Positions 37,414 to 47,135 are shown, counted from the stretch's first letter. The stretch is DNA of 64,000 nt from Paenibacillus sp. (GCF_031177825.1 NZ_JAPSKE010000012.1:1-64000); one strand, 5' to 3'. Notes: generated by a model from the letters alone, not told the origin. Made by a program: numbers and translations.

Positions 37414-38199
37414 ATGGGGAAAAGGTTGTCCACCGACGAAGCCGCGGTCCGCGCGAAGGCGGAAACCGAGCTGTACGCGCCGGTGAAACGCTGGCTGGAG
37501 ACGCAGGGCTACGCCGTGAGGGGCGAGGTGCGCGGCTGCGACGTCGTCGCCGTGCGGGACGGCGAATCATGGCCGGTCGTCGTCGAGCTGAAGAAGCGGT
37601 TCAACCTATCGCTGTTCCTCCAGGCGGTGGAACGGCGGGCGTTGACGCCGTATGTCTACGTGGCCGCCGAGCGGTCGGATCGAAGGAACGCCTTCGCGAT
37701 CTCCGAGCTGCGCCGGCTGTGCGGGCTGCTCGGCCTCGGGCTGCTCACGGTGAAACTATATAAGCGCAAGCCGGCGCTCGTGGAGCTGCACTGCGATCCG
37801 GCGGGTCCGGACGAAGCGGCGGCCGGGGGCCGGCTCGCCGGTCCGGGCGGTCCGCCGAAGTCGCCTGGGCGGCGGACGGCGCGGGTGCTCGACGAATTTC
37901 GCGAGCGCTCGGGCGACTACAACGCCGGCGGCGTAACCGGGCGGAAGCTCGTGACCGCCTACCGGGAGAAAGCGCTCCGCTGCGCGGAAGCGCTGCATAC
38001 GCACGGGCCGCTCGCGCCGCGGCAGGTGCGGGATCTGATCGCCAGCGACATGGCGCGATCGATCTTGGCCCGGAACGTGTACGGCTGGTTCCGTCGCGTG
38101 TCGCGCGGCGTCTACGCGCTGACGCCCGCGGGCGAGGAAGCGCTCGGCGAGTTCGCCGAAGTCGTTGCCTCCGCCGGCGCCGGCGACGCGCGCGAATAG
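37414..38199 (+). CDS. DUF2161 family PD-(D/E)XK-like phosphodiesterase
   Basis: This 261-residue protein has an N-terminal nuclease-like fold: LYAPVKRWLETQGYAVRGEV, CDVVAVRDGESWPVVVELKK (the D...ExK metal site), then FLQAVERRALTPYVYVA. The C-terminal third is a winged-helix-like region (ALHTHGPLAPRQVRDLIASD). This matches DUF2161 proteins, annotated as phosphodiesterases on fold grounds only. The DNA substrate is unknown. It is divergent from prkA. Confidence 0.75.
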   Translation: MGKRLSTDEAAVRAKAETELYAPVKRWLETQGYAVRGEVRGCDVVAVRDGESWPVVVELKKRFNLSLFLQAVERRALTPYVYVAAERSDRRNAFAISELRRLCGLLGLGLLTVKLYKRKPALVELHCDPAGPDEAAAGGRLAGPGGPPKSPGRRTARVLDEFRERSGDYNAGGVTGRKLVTAYREKALRCAEALHTHGPLAPRQVRDLIASDMARSILARNVYGWFRRVSRGVYALTPAGEEALGEFAEVVASAGAGDARE

Positions 38200-38352
38200 C
38201 CGGCCCGGCCTGGCTGCCGGGGGCCTTCCCCCGGCCTCTATTCTAAGGCGGTTCCCACTGCTCAGGTAAAACGCCCCTCTGCCGCGGGCATGAATTGTCG
38301 CGCCGCCCTTGAGACCCCCTCTCCGACTACAGCCTCCGCCCCCGCGCACGCC

Positions 38353-38383
38353 AAAATAGCCGGAGAACGCATTCCCCGGCTAC
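38353..38383 (-). terminator. terminator after the 86-residue gene
   Basis: TAGCCGGGGA and TCTCCGGCTA arms, then TTTT on the minus strand, about 20 bases past the stop. Confidence 0.75.
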
Positions 38384-38401
38384 CTCCATCGACGGCGTCG
38401 T

Positions 38402-38662
38402 TTACTCGTCGTACGGCCATGTGCCGCGCGGCACGCTCGCGCGGTCGCCCGGATCGCTCTCGTCCCCGGTTTCGAGATCGGTCAGCTTCCGCTTGTCGGT
38501 CTCGTTCAGCGCCATGGAACGAAGCGCCTCCTTGCCGGCCGTCTCCTTATTGACGGAAGCGACGTTGTTTCCGCTTAGGCCCCGATCGTCCAACGCGACT
38601 TCGGTCGCGCTCATGCGGTGCAGCTCGTTTTCCGCGTGGGTGATCTTCGCATCGTTCTTCAT
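38402..38662 (-). CDS. small hydrophilic protein of unknown function
   Basis: This 86-residue protein is strongly charged and probably disordered. It begins MKNDAKITHAENELHRMSAT and ends PRGTWPYDE, with no cysteine and no hydrophobic segment. It has a good ribosome binding site (AGAGAGGATGG) and a proper terminator. It may be a stress or spore-associated protein, but no family was recognised. It is followed upstream by the flavoprotein gene on the same strand. Confidence 0.6.
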   Translation of the reverse strand: MKNDAKITHAENELHRMSATEVALDDRGLSGNNVASVNKETAGKEALRSMALNETDKRKLTDLETGDESDPGDRASVPRGTWPYDE

Positions 38663-38703
38663 TGCTCATCCATCCTCTCTGCTATCGTTCGACCTGTACC
38701 GGA

Positions 38704-39696
38704 TTAGGGTTTGCCCGCGCCGACCAAGCTATGCGCCGGAGTCGGCGGCGCCCCCGCGGACGCTTTCTCCCGGGCGAGCAGCCACTTATGCATCCAGATC
38801 GCCGACTGCAGCCCTTCGCCCATGGCGATGACGAGCTGCTCCGAGTGCACCCCGACGTCGCCCGCCGCCCAGACCCCGGGGACGCTCGTCATCTTCGTCC
38901 GGGGATCCGTTACGATATGTTTCGTCTCCATCCGCTCGACGTGCAGCTGCTTCGCGAGATCGGTCCGGACCTCGTTGCCGCCGAAGGCGACGAACGCCCG
39001 CTCCGCTTCGAGCGTCTCTCCCGAAGCGAGCGCGACGCCGCGAAACCGGCCCAACGTCTCCTCCCCTTCCGTCAGCACGCGCTCGATCGCGGCGTCCGCC
39101 GTTCGGATGCCCGCGTTCCGCAGCTTCTCGGCGAGCGACGCGTCCACGGGCTTCCGCTCATGATTCACGAAGAGCAGCTCGTTGCAGAAGTAGGTGAGCG
39201 CGAGCGCCATCGACGCCCCCGCGTTCCCGGATCCGAGCACGAGCGTACGCTTGTCCCGGGTCTCGTACCCGTCGCAATCGGGACAAATAAAGACGGTCAA
39301 CCCGAGGCAGCCTCGCAGCCCGGGCAAGTCCGGAAGCCGGTCCATGACGCCGGTGGCGATCAGGAGCGTCTTCCCTTCGTACGTCGTCGGCAAACTATGC
39401 TCCGTCTCGCACGTAATCAGGAAGCCGGCTTCGTACTTCTCCGCCTTCGTCGCGTCCCCTTCCGCGAACTCAACGCCGTATCCTTGCGCTTGCCGACGAC
39501 CGAGCGCGCGAAGCGTCTCCCCGCTGACGCCTTCCGGGTAGCCAAGGACGTTATGGTAGTTCCGGCACAACGTCGAACGCCCGTCCCCCCGGTCGATGAC
39601 CAGCGTCTTCCGACGGTAACGCCCGAGCTGGATCGACGCCTGCAGCCCGGCGATGCCGCCGCCCACGATGATACAATCGTACATAAGAAAAGACAC
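38704..39696 (-). CDS. thioredoxin-reductase-like FAD/NAD(P) oxidoreductase
   Basis: This 330-residue flavoprotein has the FAD site VGGGIAGLQAS, ATG motif LLIATGVMDRLP, an active-site pair Cys138-Cys141 (FICPDCDGYE), NAD(P) site VLGSGNAGASMALAL and the closing AAGDVG. The CPDC pair and order are those of TrxB-family reductases, though NRYH-like FIC spacing and the long C-terminus suggest a paralogue and not the main TrxB. The electron acceptor is unknown. Confidence 0.85.
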   Translation of the reverse strand: MSFLMYDCIIVGGGIAGLQASIQLGRYRRKTLVIDRGDGRSTLCRNYHNVLGYPEGVSGETLRALGRRQAQGYGVEFAEGDATKAEKYEAGFLITCETEHSLPTTYEGKTLLIATGVMDRLPDLPGLRGCLGLTVFICPDCDGYETRDKRTLVLGSGNAGASMALALTYFCNELLFVNHERKPVDASLAEKLRNAGIRTADAAIERVLTEGEETLGRFRGVALASGETLEAERAFVAFGGNEVRTDLAKQLHVERMETKHIVTDPRTKMTSVPGVWAAGDVGVHSEQLVIAMGEGLQSAIWMHKWLLAREKASAGAPPTPAHSLVGAGKP

Positions 39697-39770
39697 CCCT
39701 CTCTGCCGTCGCGTCTCGATCGAAGCCGAAACCGCGCTATAGGCGTTAGGGTGCCCTATCTGATGTAGAA

Positions 39771-40535
39771 CTATATAAGCTTGATGCCGCTCAGCAGAAT
39801 GAGCGTCGCCACCACCGCGCGCAGCGGCTTCGACGGCACCTTCGTGCTTAGCGCGCTGCCGACCAACACGCCGGGCACCGAGCCGATAAGCAGGTTGAAC
39901 GCGAGACCGTAGTCGACGTTGCCCATGCCGGCGTGGAGCGCGCCCGCCACCGTCACGAGGAAGAAGGCGTGCACGATATCGGTGCCGACGACCTCGGACG
40001 ACTTAAGCCGGAACAAGTAGATGATCGCGATGGCGAACAGCGAGCCCGAGCCGACGGACGTCAATCCGACGACGAAGCCGAGCGCGAAGCCGATGCCGAC
40101 CGTCAGCCACTTCTTCTCCTCCATGGGCTTGGCCTGCCATTTGTTCTCCTTCTCGGTCTTCCAACCAATCAAGCGCAGCAGGATCGCCGCCGCCACGACG
40201 ACGAGCATTATGCCGAGCGCGGTGCGAATGACATGTTCCTGGTTGTCGAAAAATCGATCGAACACCTTCAACAGACCGACGGCGATGACCGCCCCCGGGA
40301 TGCTGCCGCTCGCGAGATACCCGACCAGCTTCCACTTTACCGTATGCTGCCGCCAATGCTGGAACCCGCCGAATAATTTCGTGATGGAGTTATAAAATAA
40401 ATCCGTGCCGACCGCCACCGTCGCCGGAAACCCGAACCAAATCAGAACGGGCGTCAATAGCGCGGCGCCGCCGACGCCGGTAAGCCCCACCAGGAAGCCG
40501 ACGCATAGTCCGATAATCGCTGTCGTGATATCCAT
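39771..40535 (-). CDS. TauE/SafE family anion exporter
   Basis: This 254-residue membrane protein has eight helices and the two TauE/SafE repeats: GLCVGFLVGLTGVGGAALLT and GFALGFVVGLTSVGSGSLFA. The family exports sulfite or sulfoacetate, or imports small anions. Cysteine dioxygenase and sulfate uptake genes lie within 10 kb, so sulfite export is plausible but not shown. An imperfect inverted repeat (40558-40580) lies just upstream. Confidence 0.88.
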   Translation of the reverse strand: MDITTAIIGLCVGFLVGLTGVGGAALLTPVLIWFGFPATVAVGTDLFYNSITKLFGGFQHWRQHTVKWKLVGYLASGSIPGAVIAVGLLKVFDRFFDNQEHVIRTALGIMLVVVAAAILLRLIGWKTEKENKWQAKPMEEKKWLTVGIGFALGFVVGLTSVGSGSLFAIAIIYLFRLKSSEVVGTDIVHAFFLVTVAGALHAGMGNVDYGLAFNLLIGSVPGVLVGSALSTKVPSKPLRAVVATLILLSGIKLI

Positions 40536-40557
40536 GTCTCCACCCGCTTCTCTCTTA

Positions 40558-40580
40558 ATCCCTAGTATATTAATAGGAAT
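40558..40580. promoter_or_regulatory. inverted repeat upstream of the TauE/SafE gene
   Basis: ATCCCTA and TAGGAAT arms (one mismatch) are separated by nine A/T-rich bases in the leader of the minus-strand gene. It could be a repressor site. No regulator is assigned. Confidence 0.3.
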
Positions 40581-40699
40581 TATAAGATTAATAAGCTCGT
40601 CTTGTAAAGCGAAAAGTTTTCACAGAACGGTCGTTTCCTTTTTCCGCGCGTTGGCGTTATAATGGAGGACATAGAGAAACGTTAAAGGAGGTCCGAGCC

Positions 40700-40804
40700 G
40701 TGTCTTTTTCCATGGTTTTCTGGATCGTTATGCTCGTTCTGACCTTGTTCTTGGTCACGATCTTTACTTCGTCGTACAACGACGATAAGACGAAGGGCTT
40801 GTAA
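40700..40804 (+). CDS. 34-residue single-pass membrane peptide
   Basis: A GTG start ten bases after AAAGGAGG opens a short frame encoding MSFSMVFWIVMLVLTLFLVT, one membrane helix, then IFTSSYNDDKTKGL. A strong terminator follows nine bases after the stop, so this is an independent transcription unit. A TATAAT hexamer lies at 40657. Its role is unknown; peptides of this shape often bind and regulate larger membrane proteins. Confidence 0.65.
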   Translation: MSFSMVFWIVMLVLTLFLVTIFTSSYNDDKTKGL

Positions 40805-40813
40805 GCCGCCCCG

Positions 40814-40852
40814 GAAGACCGTCCCGCCCCGGCGGAGACGGTCTTCTTTTTT
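40814..40852 (+). terminator. terminator after the 34-residue peptide
   Basis: GAAGACCGTC and GACGGTCTTC arms followed by TTTTTT. Confidence 0.92.
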
Positions 40853-40962
40853 GCTTCGATATCCGAAGATAAGCGTAGTATTCCCGAACGAACGCGAAGC
40901 CCTCCGCATCCTCCGTGTCCTATGATAAACGGGAACGAATCGACGATCAGGAGGGGTTCCCT

Positions 40963-41694
40963 ATGTCGCTTACGGCGGAAGACGTACGACATTACCGCGA
41001 GAACGGGTACGTACTGCATAAGAAACAGCTATTTTCCCCGGCGAAAATGAAAGCGTTATCCGACATCTTCGAGGAACAGTGGGAGGCGGTCGGACGGAAG
41101 CTGAACAGCGAGCTCGATACGCCTCACTTCCGGGACGAACGGCTGCTTGAATTTCTACTGGCCGACCAGGTGCTCGACCTCGTGGAGCCGCTCATCGGCC
41201 CGAACATCGGTCTATGGTCGAGCCACTTCATCTGCAAGGAGCCGTTCGTCGGCAAGCAGACGCCGTGGCACGAAGATTCCGCCTACTGGAACGGACGGCT
41301 CACCCGCTTCGACAAGATCGTTACGGTCTGGCTCGCGATCGACCGCAGTACGCGGGAGAACGGCTGCATGCGCGTCATTCCGGGGACGCATCATAACGGA
41401 TTTTCGGAATACGAGGCGGTCGATTCGAACGAGAACATCTTCTCGACGGAGATCAAGTCGATCGACAAGTCGAAGGCGGTGTACTTCGAGCTGGAGCCCG
41501 GGGAATGCTCCCTGCACGATTCGCGGATCGTGCACGGCGCTGAAGCCAATAAGAGCTCGAATCGACGGTGCGGGTATACGATGCGGTACTTTTCTACCGA
41601 AGCAAGGGTCATTCCCGAGAAAAATCCGGGATTTAAGGTGTGGTTGGCGCGAGGGAAGGACGTAGCGGGGAACAATCCGTTCGTGCACTTATAA
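40963..41694 (+). CDS. phytanoyl-CoA dioxygenase (PhyH) family protein, copy 1
   Basis: This 243-residue Fe(II)/2-oxoglutarate oxygenase-like protein has iron ligands His103 and Asp105 (PWHEDSAYW), distal His191 (RIVHGAEANKS) and a 2-oxoglutarate Arg near 202. FENGY-type opening RHYRENGYVL and PGTHH are further PhyH marks. The start follows ATCAGGAGGGG. An AraC regulator lies 27 bp downstream on the same strand. The substrate is unknown. A second PhyH with its own AraC partner occurs at 50410. Confidence 0.85.
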   Translation: MSLTAEDVRHYRENGYVLHKKQLFSPAKMKALSDIFEEQWEAVGRKLNSELDTPHFRDERLLEFLLADQVLDLVEPLIGPNIGLWSSHFICKEPFVGKQTPWHEDSAYWNGRLTRFDKIVTVWLAIDRSTRENGCMRVIPGTHHNGFSEYEAVDSNENIFSTEIKSIDKSKAVYFELEPGECSLHDSRIVHGAEANKSSNRRCGYTMRYFSTEARVIPEKNPGFKVWLARGKDVAGNNPFVHL

Positions 41695-41721
41695 TCTTTA
41701 TAGGAAAAGGGGGCGGCTGCG

Positions 41722-42576
41722 ATGGACCGACGGCATCCGGAACGGTTGACGAACGAGCGGTATTTAACGCTGTCGTCCCCTTTCCGCATGTTCAAACACG
41801 AGATCGGCGTCCCCATTCGCGTCCATTGGCATGAGTTTTACGAGCTGGCGCTCGTCGCGTCGGGCGAAGGCACTCACGTGCTGAACGGCGCGCCGGGACC
41901 GATGCGGCGAGGGACGATGTTTCTGCTGTCGCCCGCCGACTTCCACGAGTTGCTCCCAGGCGGGGGAGAGACGCTCCGCTTGTACAACGTCATCTTCACC
42001 CGGCAGTTTCTTCGGGACGAACTGTATGCGCTGCTGTTCCATGAAGCGCGGGAGTATGCGTTCGACTTCGAAGAACGGGACATGCCGCCCCTCGTCGACG
42101 CCTGCGAGCGGCTGTGGACGGAGTCGCGAGAGCCGGGCTTCGGCAGCGATCTTCTCATCCAAGGCGCTCTCGAGCGGCTCCTCATCGAGCTTGCCCGGCG
42201 AGCGAGGACGGCCCAAGGCGGCGGCGCCGTCCGTCCGCAGCCCGGGCATCCGTCGATCCGGCGGGCGATCGCTTATATCGAACGCCACTTCCGCGACGCG
42301 ATCTCGCTCTCGGACGTGTCTACGTACGCCGGTCTTTCCGCGGGCCACTTCTCCGAATGCTTCCGCGCGCAAGTCGGGACGACGTTCCAGTCGTTCCTCC
42401 AGCAGCAGCGTCTTCGATTCGCGGCTTCCTTGCTTACGGCCACGGCGCTTCCGGTAACGGAAATTTGTTATGCGTCAGGCTTCAACACCGTCTCTCATTT
42501 CGAAAAGGCGTTCAAATCCCGCTTCGACGCCTCTCCGCGGGCATTCCGGCAGCGCCGAACGCCCGTCAATTCGTAA
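41722..42576 (+). CDS. AraC-family regulator with cupin sensor, paired with PhyH copy 1
   Basis: This 284-residue protein has an N-terminal AraC-type cupin (HWHEFYELALVASGEGTHVL) and a C-terminal pair of HTH motifs: ISLSDVSTYAGLSAGHFSEC and ALPVTEICYASGFNTVSHFE. The domain order is that of sugar- or metabolite-responsive AraC activators. It lies 27 bp after PhyH copy 1 and is probably cotranscribed with it. The inducer is unknown. Confidence 0.88.
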   Translation: MDRRHPERLTNERYLTLSSPFRMFKHEIGVPIRVHWHEFYELALVASGEGTHVLNGAPGPMRRGTMFLLSPADFHELLPGGGETLRLYNVIFTRQFLRDELYALLFHEAREYAFDFEERDMPPLVDACERLWTESREPGFGSDLLIQGALERLLIELARRARTAQGGGAVRPQPGHPSIRRAIAYIERHFRDAISLSDVSTYAGLSAGHFSECFRAQVGTTFQSFLQQQRLRFAASLLTATALPVTEICYASGFNTVSHFEKAFKSRFDASPRAFRQRRTPVNS

Positions 42577-42916
42577 GCGACTCCCGCTCCCGCTTCGGCA
42601 GCGACTTCGCGACGAGCGCGTACGAATGGTCGATCATCCAGCGCACGTCCTTCTCCGGCACGGTGCCGTCGAGAACGACCGTATTCCAATGCGTCTTGTT
42701 CAGATGATACCCCGGCTTCACCGCATCGAATTCATGCCGCAGCATGAGCGCCGTCTCCGGGTCGCACTTGAGCGACAGGTGGACCGGCTCTCCCCCGCCG
42801 ATCAGCGCGAACATCTTCGACGCGACCTTCATGACCAGCGGCTCCGGTCCGAACGGGTAATCCTCCCAAGCGCCGGGCTTGTCTGCGCACCACTTCGTCA
42901 CCGTCTCGCGATCCAT
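42566..42916 (-). CDS. MmcQ/YjbR family DNA-binding protein
   Basis: This 116-residue protein follows the YjbR pattern: CADKPGAWEDYPFGPEPLVM, KVASKMFALI, HLSLKCDPE and PGYHLNKTHWNTV, ending SYALVAKSLPKRER. The family has a CyaY-like fold and is annotated as DNA-binding on limited evidence. Its 3' end overlaps that of the convergent AraC gene by eleven bases. The start was chosen downstream of a GGGGGG run. Confidence 0.85.
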   Translation of the reverse strand: MDRETVTKWCADKPGAWEDYPFGPEPLVMKVASKMFALIGGGEPVHLSLKCDPETALMLRHEFDAVKPGYHLNKTHWNTVVLDGTVPEKDVRWMIDHSYALVAKSLPKRERESLTN

Positions 42917-43194
42917 ACGGCTTGTCCCCCCCGAAAAAATATTTTTGGCAATATGTACGACTCGACTCCGATTCCCTTCATTGTAAAGTTCCCCTCTCGC
43001 CGCTTGCAACCGCCGCTTTCCGCCGCTTTGAAACATACCCATAGGCGTTCGCCCGCAAATCGCCTCTCAAGGCCGCGCTTCGTCCTTCTCCGCCGTCGAC
43101 GCTGCCGGAACCTCGACTACCGCAATTTAATAGAAATATAGCAGAAGAACATTGTAAACGATCTCAATATCCGATTCACCGGGAGAGGGTATTC

Positions 43195-43656
43195 ATGGAA
43201 TTGAGCGATTGTATCCGGAAGCAATTCGGCAGGGTTGAAGATTGGTCCGAAGAGAATATCGGGGAAGCGTTAAGCGGCATACCGGAGCTGAAGGCGCTCG
43301 TGCGTCCGCACGTCACGGAGCCGGACGGCCACGCGTACGGCAGGAACGTCGTGTACGCCGACGAGCGGATGGAGGCGATCGTCATTCACTTGCCGGCGGG
43401 GGCGCGAACCGCCATCCACGATCACGGCGACTCGATCGGCTGCGCCGTCGTCGTCGAAGGGCGGATGACGAACGAAGTGTTCCGCTTCGATCCGGACGGC
43501 CGGCTTCGCCTCGCCGAGGCCGACGCTCATCGCGCGGGGGAACGGATGCCTTCGCCCGCCGGCGTCATCCACCGGATGCGGAACGACGGCGACGCGCGGC
43601 TCGTGTCCCTTCACGTCTACGCTCCGCCGCTTCGCGGCATGACCCGCTACGACTAG
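43195..43656 (+). CDS. cysteine dioxygenase family cupin
   Basis: This 153-residue cupin of the thiol dioxygenase type has iron ligands in TAIHDHGDSIGCAVVVEG (His-x-His) and VIHRMRND. IGCAVV contains a Cys at the place used for the Cys-Tyr cofactor in some members. Cysteine dioxygenase oxidises cysteine to cysteine sulfinate, a source of sulfite. A TauE/SafE exporter lies 2.6 kb upstream and a sulfate importer downstream. The exact thiol substrate is not certain. Confidence 0.8.
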   Translation: MELSDCIRKQFGRVEDWSEENIGEALSGIPELKALVRPHVTEPDGHAYGRNVVYADERMEAIVIHLPAGARTAIHDHGDSIGCAVVVEGRMTNEVFRFDPDGRLRLAEADAHRAGERMPSPAGVIHRMRNDGDARLVSLHVYAPPLRGMTRYD

Positions 43657-43659
43657 CGT

Positions 43660-43715
43660 AAAAAAACACCCCATTGCGAGAGGTCCGCTTCAGAGACCGC
43701 AATGGGGTGTTTTTC
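43660..43715. terminator. bidirectional terminator
   Basis: AAACACCCCATTGCG and CGCAATGGGGTGTTT arms lie between the convergent cysteine dioxygenase and HxlR genes, with A and T runs on both sides. Confidence 0.92.
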
Positions 43716-44043
43716 ATTCGGCCGGTTCGATCCATTGATCGGCCCAGCGTCCGATGTCTTCGAACAGCGGAGAGAGCGCCTTGCCCTTCTCGGTCAAGGA
43801 ATACTCGATGCGTACGGGCATCTCCGGATAGACGTCGCGGCGAATCAAGCCTTCCGCTTCCAACTCCCGGAGCCGCTCGGTCAACATCTTGCCGCTCAAA
43901 TTCGGGATAAACGCTTCGATCGCGTGAAATCGCTGCGGTCCCGGGAGAAGGGCAAAGATGATGAGCGCGGTCCAGCGCTTGCCTAACAATTCCATCGCCT
44001 TCTCGAAGCGAGGACATAACTGCGACAGATTCGATGGGTTCAT
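43714..44043 (-). CDS. HxlR-family winged-helix regulator
   Basis: This 109-residue regulator has the HxlR pattern: CPRFEKAMELLGKRWTALII, RFHAIEAFIPNLSGKMLTERL, RELEAEGLIRRDVYP and YSLTEKGKAL. The N-terminal cysteine (Cys10) is in the position used for redox sensing by YodB/HypR-type members. The start ATG follows AAGGTGAACCC. It lies 85 bp downstream of cysA on the same strand, so redox or sulfur-linked control is possible, though not shown. Confidence 0.88.
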   Translation of the reverse strand: MNPSNLSQLCPRFEKAMELLGKRWTALIIFALLPGPQRFHAIEAFIPNLSGKMLTERLRELEAEGLIRRDVYPEMPVRIEYSLTEKGKALSPLFEDIGRWADQWIEPAE

Positions 44044-44128
44044 CGGGTTCACCTTCTTTATATAGAAAGTATACCATCGAGAGCCGCAGGAATACATCCT
44101 CAATCCGAGCCGAACATCGTTCCGAATT

Positions 44129-45187
44129 TTATATATGCACCGGCATCGGATCGACCTTCATGCCGTTCTCGACGACGGCGCAGCGGTCGCCGTCGAACGT
44201 GTAGATGCGATGGATGAGCGTCCACGCCGCGTCCCCCGGCTTCAGCGCCTCGCGCTCGAGCGACCGGTAAGCGGTCACGACGCCCGCATCGAGCTGCACG
44301 TCGATCTGCCAATGTCGGCCCCGGAAGGTGACGTCCTTCACGACGCCCTGCTCGGACGCGTTCGGGAACGACAGCTCCTTCGCCGTCCCCACCTCGACGA
44401 ACTCCGGCCGCACGACGGCGCGGTCGACGCGCCCGATCTCTTCGAAGCCCTTCAGTCGGTCCGGGCGTTCCAGTACGTTCGTTTCGCCGACGAAGCCCGC
44501 GACGAACGGCGTCGCCGGACGCTGGTAGATGTCAAGCGGCGAACCTTGCTGCTCCAATCGGCCGCCGTGGATGATCATGATTTCGTCCGCCACCTCGACG
44601 GCCTCCTCCTGATCATGCGTGACGAAGATCGTCGTGATGCCGACTTGGCGGATCATCTCCTTCAACCACGTCCGCAGCTCCTTGCGCACCTTCGCGTCGA
44701 TCGCGGCGAACGGCTCGTCGAGCAGCAGCAGCTTCGGCTCCGGCGCGAGCGCCCGCGCGAACGCGACGCGTTGGCGCTGGCCGCCCGACAGTTGATGCGG
44801 CAGCCGCTTCTCGAGACCGCGCAGCCCCGTCAGCTCGATCAGCTCGGCGACGCGCCGCGCGATGACGTCCTTCTTTCGCTTCTGCACCGTCAGCCCGAAC
44901 GCGATGTTGCCTTCGACGGTCATGTGCCGGAACAGCGCATAGTTCTGGAAGACGAACCCGATGCCGCGCTCCTGCGGCAGTACGTCGTTCACCCGGCGTC
45001 CGTCGAAGAGGATCTCGCCGCCGTCCGGCGTCTCGAGGCCCGCCAGCATGCGCAGAATCGTCGTTTTGCCGCCGCCGCTCGGACCCAGGAAGCCGATCAG
45101 CTTGCCGTCCTCGATCTCGAACGATACCCCCTTCGACGCTTCGAAATCGCCGAACCGCTTCGTCAGCCCTTCCGCCTTAATTCGCAT
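44129..45187 (-). CDS. cysA: sulfate ABC transporter ATP-binding protein CysA
   Basis: This 352-residue ATPase of the sulfate/thiosulfate importer has Walker [11 protein letters not shown]-loop [11 protein letters not shown], signature [15 protein letters not shown] and Walker [17 protein letters not shown]. It also has a C-terminal TOBE-like regulatory domain (250-352). [14 protein letters not shown] is typical of CysA. Its 5' end overlaps cysW by eleven bases, the final step in the sbp...cysTWA operon. Confidence 0.94.
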   Translation of the reverse strand: MRIKAEGLTKRFGDFEASKGVSFEIEDGKLIGFLGPSGGGKTTILRMLAGLETPDGGEILFDGRRVNDVLPQERGIGFVFQNYALFRHMTVEGNIAFGLTVQKRKKDVIARRVAELIELTGLRGLEKRLPHQLSGGQRQRVAFARALAPEPKLLLLDEPFAAIDAKVRKELRTWLKEMIRQVGITTIFVTHDQEEAVEVADEIMIIHGGRLEQQGSPLDIYQRPATPFVAGFVGETNVLERPDRLKGFEEIGRVDRAVVRPEFVEVGTAKELSFPNASEQGVVKDVTFRGRHWQIDVQLDAGVVTAYRSLEREALKPGDAAWTLIHRIYTFDGDRCAVVENGMKVDPMPVHI

Positions 45188-46082
45188 GCGCGTCCTCCCC
45201 TTTCGTTCCCCCGGCCAGCATCGCCCGGTGTTTCCATTCCATCAAGCTCTTCGCGATCAACGTCGCGAGCGCCAGCAGCACGAGCAGCGAAGCGACCGCG
45301 AACGACGCCGTAAACTGATATTCGTTATACAAAATTTCGATATGGAGCGGCACCGTGTTCGTCAAACCCCGAATATGGCCCGAGACGACCGAGACGGCCC
45401 CGAATTCGCCCATCGCGCGGGCGTTGCACAGAATGACGCCGTATAATAAACCCCATTTGATGTTCGGGAGCGTAATTTTCCGGAAAATGCGCCATCCGCC
45501 GGCTCCCATGCTCGCCGCCGCTTCCTCCTCGCCGCTGCCCTGCGCCTGCATGACGGGGAGCAGCTCCCTCGCCACGAACGGGAAGGTGACGAAGATCGTC
45601 GCGAGCACGATGCCGGGAAGCGCGAAGACGATCTTGATATCGTGGCTCTGCAGCCACGGCCCGAGCAGCCCTTGCGCGCCGAACAATAAGACGAAGATGA
45701 GACCGGAGATGACCGGCGACACCGCGAACGGCAGATCGATGAGCGTAATGAGCAGGTTCTTCCCTTTGAATTGGAACTTCGCGATCGACCAGGCGGCCGC
45801 CACGCCGAAGATCGTATTGAGCGGCACCGCGATCGCCGCGGTCAACAGCGTCAACTTGATCGCCGCGAGGGCGTCCGGTTCGGTAATCGATGCGACATAC
45901 ACTTGCACGCCTTTGGAGAGCGCCTCGACGAGCACCGCCGCCAGCGGCAGCGCCAAAACGAGACCTAAGAACAAGAATGCTGCGCCGAGCAGCAGCCATC
46001 GAACGACGGGGGGCTCGGTCAGATGCTTCGGCCGCGCCCCGGTCGCGGCGCCGGCCCCATGATTCGTTACGTATCCGGCCAT
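45177..46082 (-). CDS. cysW: sulfate ABC transporter permease CysW
   Basis: This 301-residue permease has six helices and the EAA-type loop [20 protein letters not shown], with [20 protein letters not shown] and [14 protein letters not shown], hallmarks of CysW. The start follows ATAGGAGGGATTC. It pairs with CysT to form the membrane channel. It lies eleven bases after cysT. Confidence 0.93.
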   Translation of the reverse strand: MAGYVTNHGAGAATGARPKHLTEPPVVRWLLLGAAFLFLGLVLALPLAAVLVEALSKGVQVYVASITEPDALAAIKLTLLTAAIAVPLNTIFGVAAAWSIAKFQFKGKNLLITLIDLPFAVSPVISGLIFVLLFGAQGLLGPWLQSHDIKIVFALPGIVLATIFVTFPFVARELLPVMQAQGSGEEEAAASMGAGGWRIFRKITLPNIKWGLLYGVILCNARAMGEFGAVSVVSGHIRGLTNTVPLHIEILYNEYQFTASFAVASLLVLLALATLIAKSLMEWKHRAMLAGGTKGEDAHAN

Positions 46083-46093
46083 GAGAATCCCTC

Positions 46094-46951
46094 CTATTTC
46101 GATGTGAACCGGCGATGGCTGAACCACTGCAGGACGTTGATGAGCAGCAGCAGCAAGAACGAAAAGACGAGCATCATGAGCGCGATCGCCGTCGCTCCCG
46201 TGTAATCGTACTGCTCAAGCTTTGTCATAATGAGCAGCGGCACGATTTCGGTTTTCATCGGCATGTTGCCCGAGATGAAGACGACGGAGCCGTACTCCCC
46301 GATGGAGCGGGAGAACGCGAGCGCGAAGCCGGTAAGGAGCGGCGGCAGCAGCTCGGGGAACAACACCTTGCGGAACGTGAGCCAACGCTTCGCGCCGAGG
46401 CTGACGGCCGCTTCTTCGATTTCCTTTTCCAACTCGCCGATGACCGGCTGCACCGTGCGCACGACGAACGGCAGCCCGATGAAGATGAGCGCCACGGTGA
46501 TGCCGATCGGCGTGAACGCGACCTTGATGCCGAGCGGCTCGAGCCATCGGCCGATCCAGCCGTTCTGCGAATAGATCGCCGTCAGCGAGATGCCCGCGAC
46601 TGCGGTCGGCAGCGCGAACGGCAAATCGATCATGCCGTCCACGAACCGCTTCCCCGGGAACGAGTAGCGCGTCAGCACCCAGGCGACGAGGAAGCCGAAG
46701 ACGACGTTGACGATCGCCGCCGCGAAAGACGCTAGCAGCGTAATGCGGAACGAGGCCAGCACGCGGTCGCTGGAGACGGCGTTCCACAGCTCCGCCCAGC
46801 CGGCGCCCGTCGCCTTCAGGGCGACCGCGGCGAGCGGAATCAACACGATGATGCTAAGGTAAAGCAGCGTAAACCCCATGGTCAGCCCAAAGCCGGGCAA
46901 GATGCTTTTCTGTATGAACCTAGTTTTCAAGGACTCCTTCGCCTCCGGCAT
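46094..46951 (-). CDS. cysT: sulfate ABC transporter permease CysT
   Basis: This 285-residue permease shows the CysT blocks [36 protein letters not shown] and [20 protein letters not shown], then [14 protein letters not shown]. The frame used starts at ATG within the 3' end of yezD (32-base overlap). An internal TTG at 46930, after GGAGGCGAAGGAG, is an alternative start. It is translationally coupled to yezD either way. Confidence 0.93.
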   Translation of the reverse strand: MPEAKESLKTRFIQKSILPGFGLTMGFTLLYLSIIVLIPLAAVALKATGAGWAELWNAVSSDRVLASFRITLLASFAAAIVNVVFGFLVAWVLTRYSFPGKRFVDGMIDLPFALPTAVAGISLTAIYSQNGWIGRWLEPLGIKVAFTPIGITVALIFIGLPFVVRTVQPVIGELEKEIEEAAVSLGAKRWLTFRKVLFPELLPPLLTGFALAFSRSIGEYGSVVFISGNMPMKTEIVPLLIMTKLEQYDYTGATAIALMMLVFSFLLLLLINVLQWFSHRRFTSK

Positions 46952-47108
46952 GTCTGGTCGCGGAATCGAATCTTCGCTTTTCCGTACGTTCGATTTGCAC
47001 GATTTTTCCGTCGTGGACGACGATCTGGACGCTGCCGTATTTAATGCCGGCGAGACTGTCCGCGATCCGCTTCAGCCAGGCCGAATCCCACTCGTTCGTT
47101 TGTTTCAT
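46920..47108 (-). CDS. yezD: YezD family small protein (DUF2292)
   Basis: This 62-residue protein reads [20 protein letters not shown], then [20 protein letters not shown]. The latter is the DUF2292 signature, a small beta-rich module found next to sulfur-assimilation genes in Bacillales. The start follows GGAGGGACCCGAGGG. It sits directly ahead of and overlaps cysT, supporting a role in sulfate uptake or its control; the mechanism is unknown. Confidence 0.85.
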   Translation of the reverse strand: MKQTNEWDSAWLKRIADSLAGIKYGSVQIVVHDGKIVQIERTEKRRFDSATRHAGGEGVLEN

Positions 47109-47135
47109 CCCTCGGGTCCCTCCGTACAATCGTAT

